Shown piece after piece: positions 7,037 to 16,279 of a stretch of 64,000 nucleotides of DNA (its first letter is position 1; the number at the start of each line of letters is the position of its first letter). A program made the translations under genes and the position numbers. This stretch comes from Streptacidiphilus jeojiense (GTDB taxonomy: Bacteria > Actinomycetota > Actinomycetes > Streptomycetales > Streptomycetaceae), in NCBI RefSeq assembly GCF_000719095.1, contig NZ_JOEH01000005.1, positions 151,917 to 215,916 of the forward strand. Direction: 5' to 3'. The notes beneath the pieces were generated by a model. The model was given only the letters and a program-made list of their open reading frames with translations, was not told the origin of the DNA and searched no databases.

Positions 7037-7861
7037 TCAGTCGATCGACACCCCGGCCAGCCAGCCGCCGTCGACGATGACCGGCTGCCCGGTGATGTAG
7101 GAGGAGTCCTCCGAGGTCAGGAAGAGCGCCAGCTTGGCGATCTCGTCGGCCCGGCCGATCCGGCCCAGCGGGATCACCCGCCCGTAGAGCTCGGCCGTGG
7201 CCGCCGCTATCGCGGCCCCGTCCTCGGCGCTCATCATCGGCTCCCCGCTGTCGCCGACGAAGACATTGGCCGGGTTGGCCATCGGGGTGTCCACCGAGCC
7301 GGGGCAGATGGCGTTCACCCGGATCCCCTTGGGCGCCAGCTCCAGTGCGGCCACCCTGGTCATGCTGAGGATGGCGCCCTTGGTGGCGGCGTAGGAGGTG
7401 AGCATGGCCATCCCGGCCTGCGCGGTGTAGGAGGCGGTGTTGACGATGGTGCCGCCGCCGGCGGCCTCGATCAGCGGGGCCGCCGCCCGCATCCCCAGGA
7501 AGCAGCCGACCTGGTTCACCCGGACCACCGTCAGGAACTCCTGCAGCGGCGTGCTGACCAGTTCGTTGAGCCGCAGGATGCCGGCGTTGTTGACCAGCCC
7601 GTCCAGCCGTCCGTACGCGTCGGTGCAGGCCTGCACCGCCTCCGCCCAGTCGTCCTCACTGCTGACGTCCAGGTGCTGGTAGCGCACCCGGTCGTCGCCG
7701 AACGTCTGGGTCAGCTCCTTGGCCAGCGCCTCGCCGAGGTCGTCCAGCACGTCGGCGACCACGACCCTGGCCCCCTCGGCGGCGAACAGCCGGGCCTCCT
7801 GCTCGCCCTGGCCCCGGGCAGCCCCGGTGATCAGGACGGTACGGCCTTCAAGTCTGGGCAT
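7037..7861 (-). CDS. Short-chain dehydrogenase/reductase (SDR)
   Basis: A 274-residue classical SDR. The cofactor-binding motif TGAARGQG (residues 12-19), the structural NNAG (91-94) and the catalytic Ser144, Tyr157 and Lys161 are all present. The C-terminus has YITGQPVIVDGG, as expected for this family. It should oxidise or reduce a hydroxyl/keto group with NAD(P); Asp37 after the second strand (VVVADV) suggests NAD(H) preference. The ATG at 7861 follows AGAGGAG; the longer in-frame form lacks such a site. Its place between two LLM oxidoreductases suggests it works on a product of one of them. Confidence 0.9.
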   Translation of the reverse strand: MPRLEGRTVLITGAARGQGEQEARLFAAEGARVVVADVLDDLGEALAKELTQTFGDDRVRYQHLDVSSEDDWAEAVQACTDAYGRLDGLVNNAGILRLNELVSTPLQEFLTVVRVNQVGCFLGMRAAAPLIEAAGGGTIVNTASYTAQAGMAMLTSYAATKGAILSMTRVAALELAPKGIRVNAICPGSVDTPMANPANVFVGDSGEPMMSAEDGAAIAAATAELYGRVIPLGRIGRADEIAKLALFLTSEDSSYITGQPVIVDGGWLAGVSID

Positions 7862-7942
7862 GCACAGCTCCTCTTCCCGTTCCCACATCTGCATCTGACG
7901 TTGTCTCGCACGTGTGCACGCACCACCCCGGACGGCGCCGGC

Positions 7943-8869
7943 TCAGACCAGCGGGACGACCTCGACCGCGATCCGCTCCAGCTGCTCCAGGTACTCGGCC
8001 GCGCTGCGGCTGCGCGGGCGCAGCTGCAGATGGGTGGCGCCCAGGGCGGTGTACGCCCGGAGCGTCTCCGCCAGCTGCTCTGGCTTGCCGCTGACCGAGC
8101 GCCGTCCGATCTCCCAGTCGGGCTCGCCGACGAACAGCGCGGGCGGGATGACATTGACCGCGAACGGTCCGCTGCGCCCGGCCTGCTCCCGGGTGGCGCG
8201 GATCAGCTCCAGCTGCGCGGGCAGGGCCGCAGGCGCGTCCCCCTGGGACAGCCAGCCCTCCCCCAGCAGCGCCGCCCGGCGCACCGCGCGCGGCGAGGAG
8301 CCGCCGACCCACAGCGGCGGACGCGGGCGCTGCACCGGACGGGGGCTGACGGCCAGTCCGGCGAACGGGAAGCGCGGCCCCGGGTGCGTCGGGTACTCCT
8401 CCCGCAGGGCGACGTCCAGGGCGGCCAGGGTCTCGTCCAGGATGGCGCCGCGCTGGTGGAAGTCCACACCCAGCGCCTCGAACTCCTCGGGGACGTGCCC
8501 CGCGCCGACGCCCAGCACCAGCCGGCCGCCGCTGAGCAGGTCCAGGGTGGCGTACTGCTTGGCCGACAGCAGCGGGTGCCGCAGCGGCAGCACCGCCACG
8601 TGCGACATCAGCCTGGTCCGGGTGGTGATCCCCGCCAGCCAGCCCAGCGTGGAGACCGGGTCGTACCAGGTGGCGCCCATCGGGCCGGCCAGCCGCTCCG
8701 GGATGGCGACGTGGTCGCAGACCGCGACGTAGTCGAAGCCCAGCCGGTCGGCGGCCTGCGCGGCCTGCGCCAGCTCGGCCGGACCGGCCCGGGTCTCCCA
8801 CGGCTCGCAGTAGATGGTGCTCTGCGACTGGACCGGCAGCTGGATTCCGAAGACGGCGGTGTCAGACAC
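7943..8869 (-). CDS. F420-dependent LLM-class oxidoreductase (TIGR03619-like)
   Basis: A 308-residue luciferase-like protein with FDYVAVCDHVAIP near residue 46, TRTRLMSHVAVLPLRHPLLS near 84 and the phosphate-binding stretch SGGRLVLGVGAGHVPEEF near 113. The last is characteristic of F420-using LLM enzymes. Its ATG at 8869 overlaps the end of the amidohydrolase gene by 8 bp, so the two are translationally coupled. It probably catalyses an F420H2- or flavin-dependent redox step in the same pathway; the substrate is unknown. Confidence 0.85.
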   Translation of the reverse strand: MSDTAVFGIQLPVQSQSTIYCEPWETRAGPAELAQAAQAADRLGFDYVAVCDHVAIPERLAGPMGATWYDPVSTLGWLAGITTRTRLMSHVAVLPLRHPLLSAKQYATLDLLSGGRLVLGVGAGHVPEEFEALGVDFHQRGAILDETLAALDVALREEYPTHPGPRFPFAGLAVSPRPVQRPRPPLWVGGSSPRAVRRAALLGEGWLSQGDAPAALPAQLELIRATREQAGRSGPFAVNVIPPALFVGEPDWEIGRRSVSGKPEQLAETLRAYTALGATHLQLRPRSRSAAEYLEQLERIAVEVVPLV

Positions 8870-10091
8870 CGGTGGCCCCCTTCCACAGCCCCTCCGGGGT
8901 CAGGTCCAGCAGCCGGATGGCGTTGCCGCGCACCAGCTGCTCCACCACATCGGCCTCCAGATGGCCCATCTGCGACTCGGCGACCTCGCGGCTCTTCGGC
9001 CAGGTCGAGTCCGAGTGCGGGTAGTCGGTCTCGTAGAGGACGTTGGCGGCGCCGATCGCGTCCAGGTTCCTGACGCCGTGCGGGTCGTCGAAGAAGCAGC
9101 CGTAGATGTGCTCGGCGAACAGCTCGCTGGGCCGGGTCAGCACCTTGTCGGCGACGCCGCCCCAGGCCGCGTTCTCCTCCCAGACCACGTCGGCGCGGGC
9201 CAGGATGTAGGGGATCCAGCCGATCTGGCCCTCGGCGTACATGATGTTCAGCCCGGGGAAGCGGTCGAACTTGCCGCTCATCAGCCAGTCCACCATCGAG
9301 AAGCAGCAGTTGGCGAAGGTGATGGTGGAGCCGACGGCCGGGGGCGCGTCGGCCGAGGTGGACGGCATCCGGGAGGAGGAGCCGATGTGCATGGCGATGA
9401 CCGTGCCGGTCTCCTCGCAGGCCCGCAGGAACGGGTCCCAGGCGTCGGTGTGGATGCTGGGCAGCCCCAGGTGCGGGGGTATCTCGCTGAAGCAGACCGC
9501 CCGCACGCCCCGGGCCGCGTTGCGGCGGACCTCCGCGGCCGCCAGCTCGGCGTCCCACAGCGGCACGATCGCCAGCGGGATCATCCGTCCCTGCGCGGCC
9601 GGCCCGCACCACTCCTCGACCATCCAGTCGTTGTAGGCGCGGATGCACAGCAGGCCCAGCTCGTGGTCCTTGGCCTCGGTGAAGGTCTGGCCGCAGAAGC
9701 GCGGGAAGGTCGGGAAGCAGAGCGCCGACTGGACGTGGTTGACGTCCATGTCCTCCAGCCGCTCGGGTATCGAGAACGATCCGGGGCGCATCTGCTGATA
9801 GGTGATCGCCTCCAGCCGGACCTCCTCCCTGGGGTAGCCGACGGCGGTGTCCAGGCGGGTCAGCGGGCGGCGCAGGTCCTCGTAGACCCACCAGTCCGCG
9901 ATGGTGCCCTCGGTGCCGGGCTCCCCCATCCTCGGGGCGAACCGGCCACCGACGAAGGTCATCTCGGCGAGCGGGGCTCGGACGATCCGGGGACCGGTCT
10001 CGCGGTACTTGGCGGGCAGGCGGTCCTGCCAGACGTCGGGCGGCTCGACGGTATGGTCGTCCACCGAAATGATCCAGGGGAAGCTCTCCAT
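8862..10091 (-). CDS. Amidohydrolase family protein (Amidohydrolase_2 type)
   Basis: A 409-residue TIM-barrel hydrolase/decarboxylase of the PF04909 type. The start ISVDDHTVEPPDVW carries the DxH-like metal motif (DDH, residues 11-13). AMHIGSSSR (near 234) supplies the next metal-binding His, and YETDYPHSDSTWP (near 360) the last conserved Asp/His. Relatives hydrolyse or decarboxylate ring or acyl compounds. It is the first gene of the minus-strand catabolic cluster, with a perfect palindrome (10113-10127) just before its ATG. There is only a weak ribosome-binding site between operator and start. Confidence 0.85.
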   Translation of the reverse strand: MESFPWIISVDDHTVEPPDVWQDRLPAKYRETGPRIVRAPLAEMTFVGGRFAPRMGEPGTEGTIADWWVYEDLRRPLTRLDTAVGYPREEVRLEAITYQQMRPGSFSIPERLEDMDVNHVQSALCFPTFPRFCGQTFTEAKDHELGLLCIRAYNDWMVEEWCGPAAQGRMIPLAIVPLWDAELAAAEVRRNAARGVRAVCFSEIPPHLGLPSIHTDAWDPFLRACEETGTVIAMHIGSSSRMPSTSADAPPAVGSTITFANCCFSMVDWLMSGKFDRFPGLNIMYAEGQIGWIPYILARADVVWEENAAWGGVADKVLTRPSELFAEHIYGCFFDDPHGVRNLDAIGAANVLYETDYPHSDSTWPKSREVAESQMGHLEADVVEQLVRGNAIRLLDLTPEGLWKGATGV

Positions 10092-10112
10092 GACGGCCAG
10101 GCTAGCGCCGAT

Positions 10113-10127
10113 CTGACGATCCGTCAG
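10113..10127. promoter_or_regulatory. TetR-type operator at head of catabolic cluster
   Basis: CTGACG-ATC-CGTCAG is a perfect inverted repeat with 6-bp arms, 21 bp before the amidohydrolase ATG. A close copy lies at 6970-6984. No TetR gene is seen nearby, so the regulator would act in trans. Confidence 0.6.
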
Positions 10128-10191
10128 GAGTCGTGCACGCCGCAGATCGGAGCCGGGCGGAACGGCCGGACCGGACCGCCGGACGGGACGT

Positions 10192-10231
10192 GGAAGCGCC
10201 CCGCTGCTCCGCAGTGCAGCGGGACGCTTCC
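10192..10231 (-). terminator. Hairpin terminator after htrA-like gene
   Basis: A 15-bp stem with one mismatch (10192-10206 with 10217-10231) and a 10-base loop, about 50 bp after the stop codon of the minus-strand HtrA-like gene. Confidence 0.6.
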
Positions 10232-10282
10232 CCGCCCCGCGCAGACAGGCAGCACATACGCGGGGCGGCGGGGCGGGAGGGT

Positions 10283-11398
10283 TCAGGAGGCGGCGAGGGT
10301 GCCCAGCGTGACGTTGGCGGTCCGGGTCGCACCGTCGCGCAGGTAGGTCACCTGGACCTGCAGGCCCGGCTGCAGGCCGGCCAGCACCTCGCTCAGCTCG
10401 TTGGAGCTCACGATGGTGGTGCCGCCCAGCTTGGTGATCACGTCCCCGGCCTGGATGCCGCCCTTGGCCGCCGGGCCGCCGCTGGTCACCGAGACCACCC
10501 CGGCGCCGGTCTCGGTGTCGCCGCCGCTGGTCAGCACGGTGCGTGAGGTGATGCCCAGGGCGGCCCGGCCGGAGTTGGTGACCTTGCCGTCCTTGATCAT
10601 CTGGTCGGCCAGGCTGACCACCGCGGACGCCGGGATGGCGAAGCCGATCCCCGGTGCCTGGGCGCCGCTGTCGGTGCCGGAGGTCGCGGCCAGGGTGTTG
10701 ATGCCCACCACCTGGTCGGCCAGGTTGACCAGCGCGCCGCCGCTGTTCCCGGGGTTGATCGCCGCCGAGGTCTGCACCATGTTGGGGATGGTCACCCCGG
10801 GCGAGTCCGCGGTCGCGGGCTCGGACACGGTGCGCCCCACGGCCGAGACGATGCCCTGGGTGACGCTGCTCTCCAGGCCGAGCGGATTGCCCATGGCCAG
10901 CACGATCTGGCCGACCTCGACCTTGCTGGTGTCCGCGAAGACCGCCGGCCTGATGTCGGACGGCGGGTTGGTCAGCTTGATCACGGCCAGGTCGCTGGTC
11001 GGGTAGGAGTAGACCAGGGTGGCGTCCAGGGTGGCCGAGCTGTCGGCGAGGGTGACCTTGAAGCTCCGGCCGCTGCCGATGACATGGGCGTTGGTGACGA
11101 TGTCGCCGGTCTTGTCGTAGACGATGCCGGAGCCCAGGCTCTCACCCGCGGTGATCTGGACCACGGACGGGAGCACTGCCTTGACGGTGTTCTGATAGTC
11201 CGTCTGCAGGTCGTTGCCGGCGCCGGAGGCGGCAGCGGTCGCGGTGGAGGAGCCGCCGCTGTTCCAGCCGTTGGAGGCGTCCGACGAGGATCCGCTGCTG
11301 CAGCCGGCCACGGCCGCGAGCACGAGTCCGACCGTGAGCACCAGGCACGGCTTGCGGAGCGGAAGCGAGCGGGAGGTGCCGGAGCCTGCGCTCTCCAT
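10283..11398 (-). CDS. HtrA/DegP-like trypsin-type serine protease with PDZ domain (lipoprotein)
   Basis: A 371-residue S1C protease. A lipoprotein signal ends in LAAVAGC (Cys33), so the mature protein should sit on the outer face of the membrane. The catalytic triad is visible: His105 (TNAHVIG), Asp136 (TSDLAVI) and Ser219 (NPGNSGGAL). A C-terminal PDZ domain covers about residues 282-365 and includes GIQAGDVITKLGG. Such proteases degrade or refold damaged secreted proteins. A Ser/Gly/Asn/Thr-rich linker (33-60) separates the lipid anchor from the protease. The gene is flanked by its own terminator and seems monocistronic. Confidence 0.92.
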   Translation of the reverse strand: MESAGSGTSRSLPLRKPCLVLTVGLVLAAVAGCSSGSSSDASNGWNSGGSSTATAAASGAGNDLQTDYQNTVKAVLPSVVQITAGESLGSGIVYDKTGDIVTNAHVIGSGRSFKVTLADSSATLDATLVYSYPTSDLAVIKLTNPPSDIRPAVFADTSKVEVGQIVLAMGNPLGLESSVTQGIVSAVGRTVSEPATADSPGVTIPNMVQTSAAINPGNSGGALVNLADQVVGINTLAATSGTDSGAQAPGIGFAIPASAVVSLADQMIKDGKVTNSGRAALGITSRTVLTSGGDTETGAGVVSVTSGGPAAKGGIQAGDVITKLGGTTIVSSNELSEVLAGLQPGLQVQVTYLRDGATRTANVTLGTLAAS

Positions 11399-11517
11399 GG
11401 GTGCGACCTTCCTGTCGGGCGGCCCGTCAAGCAGGGCTACCTTGGGAGATTTGCACCTATTGTCCCTTTTGTTCTACAAGAGAACGGGAGGCGCGCCGCC
11501 CCGCCGCACGCAGAAAA

Positions 11518-11554
11518 CCCCGGTACGGACGGAGGGGATCCGCCCGTACCGGGG
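11518..11554 (-). terminator. Rho-independent terminator after acyl-CoA dehydrogenase
   Basis: A perfect 11-bp stem CCCCGGTACGG/CCGTACCGGGG (11518-11528 with 11544-11554), followed on the minus strand by TTTTCTG. It lies 32 bp after the acyl-CoA dehydrogenase stop. Confidence 0.8.
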
Positions 11555-11586
11555 GTGGGGGTGCGCAGGGCCAGCGGACCGCGGTC

Positions 11587-12744
11587 CTACAGGCCGAGCG
11601 ACTTGGCGATCACGAGCTTCATGACCTCGCTGGTACCGCCGTAGATGCGGAACACCCGGTTGTCCGTGTAGAGGCGGGCGATCGGGTACTCCAGGATGTA
11701 GCCGTAGCCGCCGTGCAGCTGCAGGCAGCGGTCGACCACCCGGGAGCAGACCTCGGTGGTGAACAGCTTGGCCTTGGCCACGTCCGAGGCGGTCAGGTCG
11801 CCGGTCTCGAACTGCTCCAGGGCGCGGTCCACCACGGCCTGGGCGGCGTCGACCTCGGCCTCGCAGGCGGCGATCTCGAACTTGGTGTTCTGGAACTCGG
11901 ACACCGACTGGCCGAAGACCTTGCGGTCCTTGGTGTAGGACACGGCCAGGTCCACCGCGGCGCGGGCGGCGGCGTAGGCGCCGACGGCGATGGCCAGCCG
12001 CTCCTGGACCAGGTTGTGGGCCAGGTAGAAGAAGCCCTTGCCCTCCTCGCCCAGCAGGTTCTCGACCGGGACCTTGACGTCGACGAAGGACAGCTCGGCG
12101 GTGTCGGAGGTGCGCAGGCCGATCTTGTCCAGCTTGCGGCCGACGGTGTAGCCCTCGCTGGTGGTGTCGACGCAGAGGATGGAGAGGCCGGTGCGGCGGT
12201 TCTCCGGGGTGGCCGGCGAGGTGCGGGCGACCACCAGCATCAGGTCGGCCTGCACGCCGCCGGTGATGAAGGTCTTGGCGCCGTTGAGGACGTAGTGCTT
12301 GCCGTCCTCGGAGAGCTTGGCGTTGGTGGTCATCCCGGCCAGGTCGGAGCCGGTGCCGGGCTCGGTCATGGCGATGGCGGTCATCATCTCGCCGGAGACG
12401 AACTTGGGCAGCCAGCGCTTCTTCTGCTCGTCGCTGCCGTACTCCATCAGGTACGGCAGGCAGAGGCCGGTGTGCACCCCGGAGCCGCCGAAGCTGACGC
12501 CGGCGCGGGCGCACTCCTCGGTGACGATCGCCTGGTACTTGAAGCCGTGCATGCCCGCGCCGCCGAACTCCTCCGGCACCTCGATGCCGAAGACGCCCAG
12601 CTCGCCGAGCTTCAGGTAGAAGTCCTTGGGGGCACGCCCGGCCTGCTCCCACTCGGGGTAGACCGGCACGACCTCCTTGGCGATGAAGTCGCGGATGGTG
12701 TCCCGGAACGCCTCGTGGTCCTCGGTGAATACGGTGCGGCGCAC
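11587..12744 (-). CDS. Acyl-CoA dehydrogenase
   Basis: A 385-residue FAD-dependent acyl-CoA dehydrogenase of normal length. The N-terminal helical domain is followed by the flavin/substrate motifs AMTEPGTGSDLAGM (125-138) and YVLNGAKTFITGG (151-163). The C-terminal domain has QLHGGYGYILEYPIARLYTD and ends in YGGTSEVMKLVIAKSLGL. The usual catalytic Glu of the 'YEGT' position is Gly here; the base is more likely Glu248 (VQERLAIA), as in isovaleryl-CoA-type and many actinobacterial FadE proteins (inference). The GTG at 12744 is chosen for its AGGAGAGGAG site; a longer in-frame ATG at 12789 lacks one. It should catalyse the first step of fatty- or branched-acid beta-oxidation. Confidence 0.92.
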   Translation of the reverse strand: MRRTVFTEDHEAFRDTIRDFIAKEVVPVYPEWEQAGRAPKDFYLKLGELGVFGIEVPEEFGGAGMHGFKYQAIVTEECARAGVSFGGSGVHTGLCLPYLMEYGSDEQKKRWLPKFVSGEMMTAIAMTEPGTGSDLAGMTTNAKLSEDGKHYVLNGAKTFITGGVQADLMLVVARTSPATPENRRTGLSILCVDTTSEGYTVGRKLDKIGLRTSDTAELSFVDVKVPVENLLGEEGKGFFYLAHNLVQERLAIAVGAYAAARAAVDLAVSYTKDRKVFGQSVSEFQNTKFEIAACEAEVDAAQAVVDRALEQFETGDLTASDVAKAKLFTTEVCSRVVDRCLQLHGGYGYILEYPIARLYTDNRVFRIYGGTSEVMKLVIAKSLGL

Positions 12745-12943
12745 GATGGCGCTCCTCTCCTGAGCTCTGCTGAGCGTCCAAGCCGTCACTGGTCGAACGA
12801 ACGTTAAGTTAATCGCCAGTAGTCTGTTCTGTCCAGGGCGCCCGGGTGTGACGTGAGCCGTGTCCGACGGGCTGTCCGGCGGACGGGCAGAACGGTCGAT
12901 AGGTCAGGTCGCCAGGTCAGTACGACGGCCCGGAAGCGGAAGC

Positions 12944-12983
12944 GCCGCTGCCCCCGCGACCGGGTGGTCGCGGGGGCAGCGGC
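12944..12983 (-). terminator. Long hairpin terminator after amidase gene
   Basis: A perfect 18-bp stem (12944-12961 with 12966-12983) and the tetraloop GGGT, 20 bp after the stop codon of the minus-strand amidase. Confidence 0.75.
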
Positions 12984-13003
12984 GGTGTCGGATCGGCCGG
13001 CGG

Positions 13004-16000
13004 CTACTGGGTGAAGTAGCCGGTGACGTCGGCAACCAGGTCGACGGTGCCGGCCAGGTTGTAGAAGTCCACCACGCCGTTGTGCACCGGGACCACCACC
13101 AGGTTGGGGATGGTCTGCCCGGTGGTGAAGTTCAGGTTCGAGGCCGTCGGCAGCGAGCTGCCGTCCGGGTAGACCGTGACCACGCCGCCCGCGCTGGAGT
13201 TGACCGCGGTGACGTTCATGACCACCGCGGTGACCCCGGTCGACGGAAGCCCGTTCACCCCGGCGACCTTGAGCTTCACGACCCCCTTGGCCCCCACCTT
13301 CGCCACCGGGACGCCGCCGGTGCCGTTGCGGGTGTCCATCGCACGGACCGGTCCCGCGGTGACGTAGGAGGAGCCGGACCCCTGGGTGAAGTAGCCGGTG
13401 ACGTCCGCGACCAGGTCCACACTGCCGGCGTTGACCGAGAAGTCCACCTTGCCGTCCACCACCGGGACGATCGCCAGGTTCGGCATCACCGCACCCAGCG
13501 GGACGTTCAGGTTGGAGGCCAGCGGCTGCTTCTGACTGTCCGGGTAGACCGTGATCACCGCACCGTCATGGGTCGGCTTCACCGCCGTGACGTTCATGAC
13601 CACCGCGGTCACCCCGGTCGAGGGAAGCCCGTTGACACCGGCGATGGTCAGCACCCGCGGCGTACCGGCCACCACCGGGGCCTTGGCACCGCCCGTGGTG
13701 GTCCTGGTGTCCAGGAAGCGGGTCGGCCCGGCACTGGTGAAGGTCGATCCGCCGGTCGCCGTGGTCGAGTAGTACCCGGTCACGTCGGCCACCAGGTCCA
13801 CGCTGCCGGAGTTGACCGAGAAGTCCACCTTCCCGTCCACCACCGGCACGATCGCCAGGTTCGGCATCACCGCACCGGCGGGAACGTTCAGGTTCGACGC
13901 CAGCGGCTGCGGCCGGCCGTCCGGGTAGACCGTGATCACCGCGCCGTTGTGGGTCGGCTTCACCGCCGTGACGTTCATGACCACCGCGGTCACCCCGCTG
14001 GACGGGATCCCGTTGACGCCCGCGACCGTCAGCACCCGCGGCGTACCCGCCACGACCGGCGCCTTGGCGCCACCGGTGGTGGTCCTGGTGTCCATGAACC
14101 GGGTCGGCGTGACCGGGACGAAGGCGCCCTTCGGCGGCGCCGCGGCCTGGACCACCTGGACGTCGGACGCCTTGACGTAGGCGATCCGGTGGTTGAAGCG
14201 GATCGGGTAGTACTTGGTGGTCGCGGAGATGACCTCGGTGCACACCGACGGCGCGGCACAGCTGCCGGTGGTGTTGGTGTCACTGCTGGTGTAGTAGTAG
14301 TCGGCGCTCACAGCCGCGTCCGCGGTGTACGCCTGGCCCACCGGGAGGGTGTACGCCAGCGGCGCGACCGGCTGGTAGCCCGAGGTGGCGAACGCGGCGA
14401 GCGAGGCGGGGTAGTCCGTGGCCTCCGGGTAGTAGCGCCCGTACACCGGGACCGCCGTGTTGCCGCTGGGCTGGACGATCAGCTGGCCCGGGTGGGTGTT
14501 GGCGACACTGTTGATGCCGTTGGGGTTGTAGAACCAGGCCTTCTGGCCGCCGTACCAGATCGCGGTCCAGTCACCGCTGACGCCGGCGACGACGAAGGTC
14601 TGGCCGTAGACGGCCTTGTCGCTGACGTCGGCGACCTGGCTGCTGCCGCTGTCCATGCCGGCACCGGACAGGATGCTGTCGGTGATCAGTCCGGAACTGA
14701 GCGAGGCGTCCTTGTAGAGGTAGACGAAGTTGGAGTTGGCCGCCGGGCAGGGGTCGGTGCTGTCCGTGGTGGCCTTCGGGTTCACGTCACAGCCGAGCAG
14801 CTTCGGCTGGTTGGCCGAGCTGAAGGCCGGGGCGATGGTGACGGTGCCGCCGACGACAACGCCGCCGCTGCCGGCCGGGGTGGCGCCCAGCAGGCTGAAG
14901 AGGCTGCTCCAGTCGTAGTAGGGCCCGGGGTCCCAGTGCTGGCTGGTCACGAAGGAGGCGGGGCTGGACAGCGCGTAGGGCACGTCGTCGTGGCCGAGGA
15001 TGTGGTCCCGGTCCAGCGGAATGCTGTACTTCGCCGCGATGTACTTCACCAGGGCCGCGTCGGCCGTGTACTGCGCCGTGGTGAGCCAGGTGCCCGCGGT
15101 GTTGTTGTAGGAGGTGCTGCCCCCGGCGAATCCGACGTTCTCGATGCCGACCGAGTGCAGGTTGACCGACTTGTTGTCGGCGTGGGCGGCGGGGTCCTCA
15201 AGGGTCACCATCTGGGTGACCGCGCCGTTGGCGTCCACGATGTAGTGCGCGCTGCTGCCGAGGGTCCCGTTCTGGAACAGGGCGATCGCACCGGCGGCGG
15301 TGGAGCCCTCGGTCGTGTGGAGCACGATCGTGTTGATGCCGTTGCCGTCGGCGGGACGGTTGCCCGGGTAGTAGTTGGGGATGGCAGCCGGCGCGAAGGT
15401 GCAGGTCAGCGAAGCCGGGCACTCGGTCGCCGCGGTCGTGGACGCGCCCACGGCCGCCGCTCGGAGGCTGAGCCCGCTGACGGCCTGGGTGGCGTCCGCC
15501 GCCGTCGGCACGGTGACGGCCGGGCTGGCGGCCAGGCTCACCGTCTGGTCGTCGGTGGTGGTGCGGGAGGCGCCGTCGTGCAGGGTCAGGAAGACCTGGT
15601 CGGCGAAGCCGGTGGCGGCCTTCTGGTCCGAGGCCTGGGCGTAGGCCGCGACCGCGCCGTACCACTGGGCCGGGTCGCCGCCCACCGCGTGGTGCAGCTT
15701 CTGCTGGTAGGAGGCCAGCAGCGCCGCTCCGCCGCGGATGCTCTGCCTGCTGTCGCTGCGCAGCGCCGAGGCGGGCTGGTTGATCAGCTCGGCGGCGGTG
15801 TCCAGCGTGTGCAGTGCCGGGGACTTGGTCCAGGACCGGTCGTTGGCCAGCGCCATCAGCGCGGCGTTGGGGGTGCGCGGCTTGCTGCCGTCACCGAAGT
15901 CGTTGCCCTCGGCCGCCACCTCGGCGGCCGTGAGCGGGGCCGCGGTCGACTCGGTGACCTGGGTCAGCCCCATCACGTTGTAGTTGCCGGTGGTGCTCGG

Positions 16001-16279
16001 CTGTCCCTGGTGCGACTCCCACTGGGTCTCCTGGTACGAGACCGCCAGCAGGATGCTCTCCGGGACCTTGAACTCAGCGGCCGCAGCCGCGAACTCGTCC
16101 TGCAGTGTGCTCTTGCCCGATGTTGCCAGGGCGACCGTCGACGCGTCCGCCCCCGTCCCGGAGCTGGACTTCGTGGGGGCGGCTTCCGCCACCGCTCCGA
16201 CCACCAGCGCTGCTGCCGCCAGTGCGACGCCGACGCCGGCGCCTATGCGAGATTTCTTCCGACTGTGCCTTGCTGCCAC
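13004..16279 (-). CDS. Secreted N-acetylmuramoyl-L-alanine amidase with three C-terminal modules
   Basis: A 1091-residue cell-wall hydrolase. A signal peptide (about 1-34, ending AVAEAA) is followed by an alpha-helical region of lysozyme/transglycosylase-like character (about 58-235, PESILLAVSYQETQWESHQG). An Amidase_2/PGRP domain comes next (about 310-465) with INTIVLHTTEG, SSAHYIVD, GHDDVP and HWDPGPYYDW supplying the zinc and catalytic residues. A middle region (480-715) includes SH3-like strands (AIWYGGQKAWFYNP). Three tandem modules close the protein (720-847, 848-971, 972-1091). It should cut the amide between MurNAc and the stem peptide outside the cell. The GTG start has only a weak ribosome-binding site. 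Confidence 0.88.
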   Translation of the reverse strand: MAARHSRKKSRIGAGVGVALAAAALVVGAVAEAAPTKSSSGTGADASTVALATSGKSTLQDEFAAAAAEFKVPESILLAVSYQETQWESHQGQPSTTGNYNVMGLTQVTESTAAPLTAAEVAAEGNDFGDGSKPRTPNAALMALANDRSWTKSPALHTLDTAAELINQPASALRSDSRQSIRGGAALLASYQQKLHHAVGGDPAQWYGAVAAYAQASDQKAATGFADQVFLTLHDGASRTTTDDQTVSLAASPAVTVPTAADATQAVSGLSLRAAAVGASTTAATECPASLTCTFAPAAIPNYYPGNRPADGNGINTIVLHTTEGSTAAGAIALFQNGTLGSSAHYIVDANGAVTQMVTLEDPAAHADNKSVNLHSVGIENVGFAGGSTSYNNTAGTWLTTAQYTADAALVKYIAAKYSIPLDRDHILGHDDVPYALSSPASFVTSQHWDPGPYYDWSSLFSLLGATPAGSGGVVVGGTVTIAPAFSSANQPKLLGCDVNPKATTDSTDPCPAANSNFVYLYKDASLSSGLITDSILSGAGMDSGSSQVADVSDKAVYGQTFVVAGVSGDWTAIWYGGQKAWFYNPNGINSVANTHPGQLIVQPSGNTAVPVYGRYYPEATDYPASLAAFATSGYQPVAPLAYTLPVGQAYTADAAVSADYYYTSSDTNTTGSCAAPSVCTEVISATTKYYPIRFNHRIAYVKASDVQVVQAAAPPKGAFVPVTPTRFMDTRTTTGGAKAPVVAGTPRVLTVAGVNGIPSSGVTAVVMNVTAVKPTHNGAVITVYPDGRPQPLASNLNVPAGAVMPNLAIVPVVDGKVDFSVNSGSVDLVADVTGYYSTTATGGSTFTSAGPTRFLDTRTTTGGAKAPVVAGTPRVLTIAGVNGLPSTGVTAVVMNVTAVKPTHDGAVITVYPDSQKQPLASNLNVPLGAVMPNLAIVPVVDGKVDFSVNAGSVDLVADVTGYFTQGSGSSYVTAGPVRAMDTRNGTGGVPVAKVGAKGVVKLKVAGVNGLPSTGVTAVVMNVTAVNSSAGGVVTVYPDGSSLPTASNLNFTTGQTIPNLVVVPVHNGVVDFYNLAGTVDLVADVTGYFTQ
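13007..14122 (-). repeat. Three tandem C-terminal modules (about 120 aa each) in the amidase
   Basis: Three units (14122-13739, 13738-13367, 13366-13007) each run from PTRF(L/M)DTR through GVTAVVMNVTAV and a YPD strand to VDLVADVTGY(F/Y). The first two are nearly identical over long stretches. The same module occurs in three other secreted proteins of this window. Confidence 0.85.
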
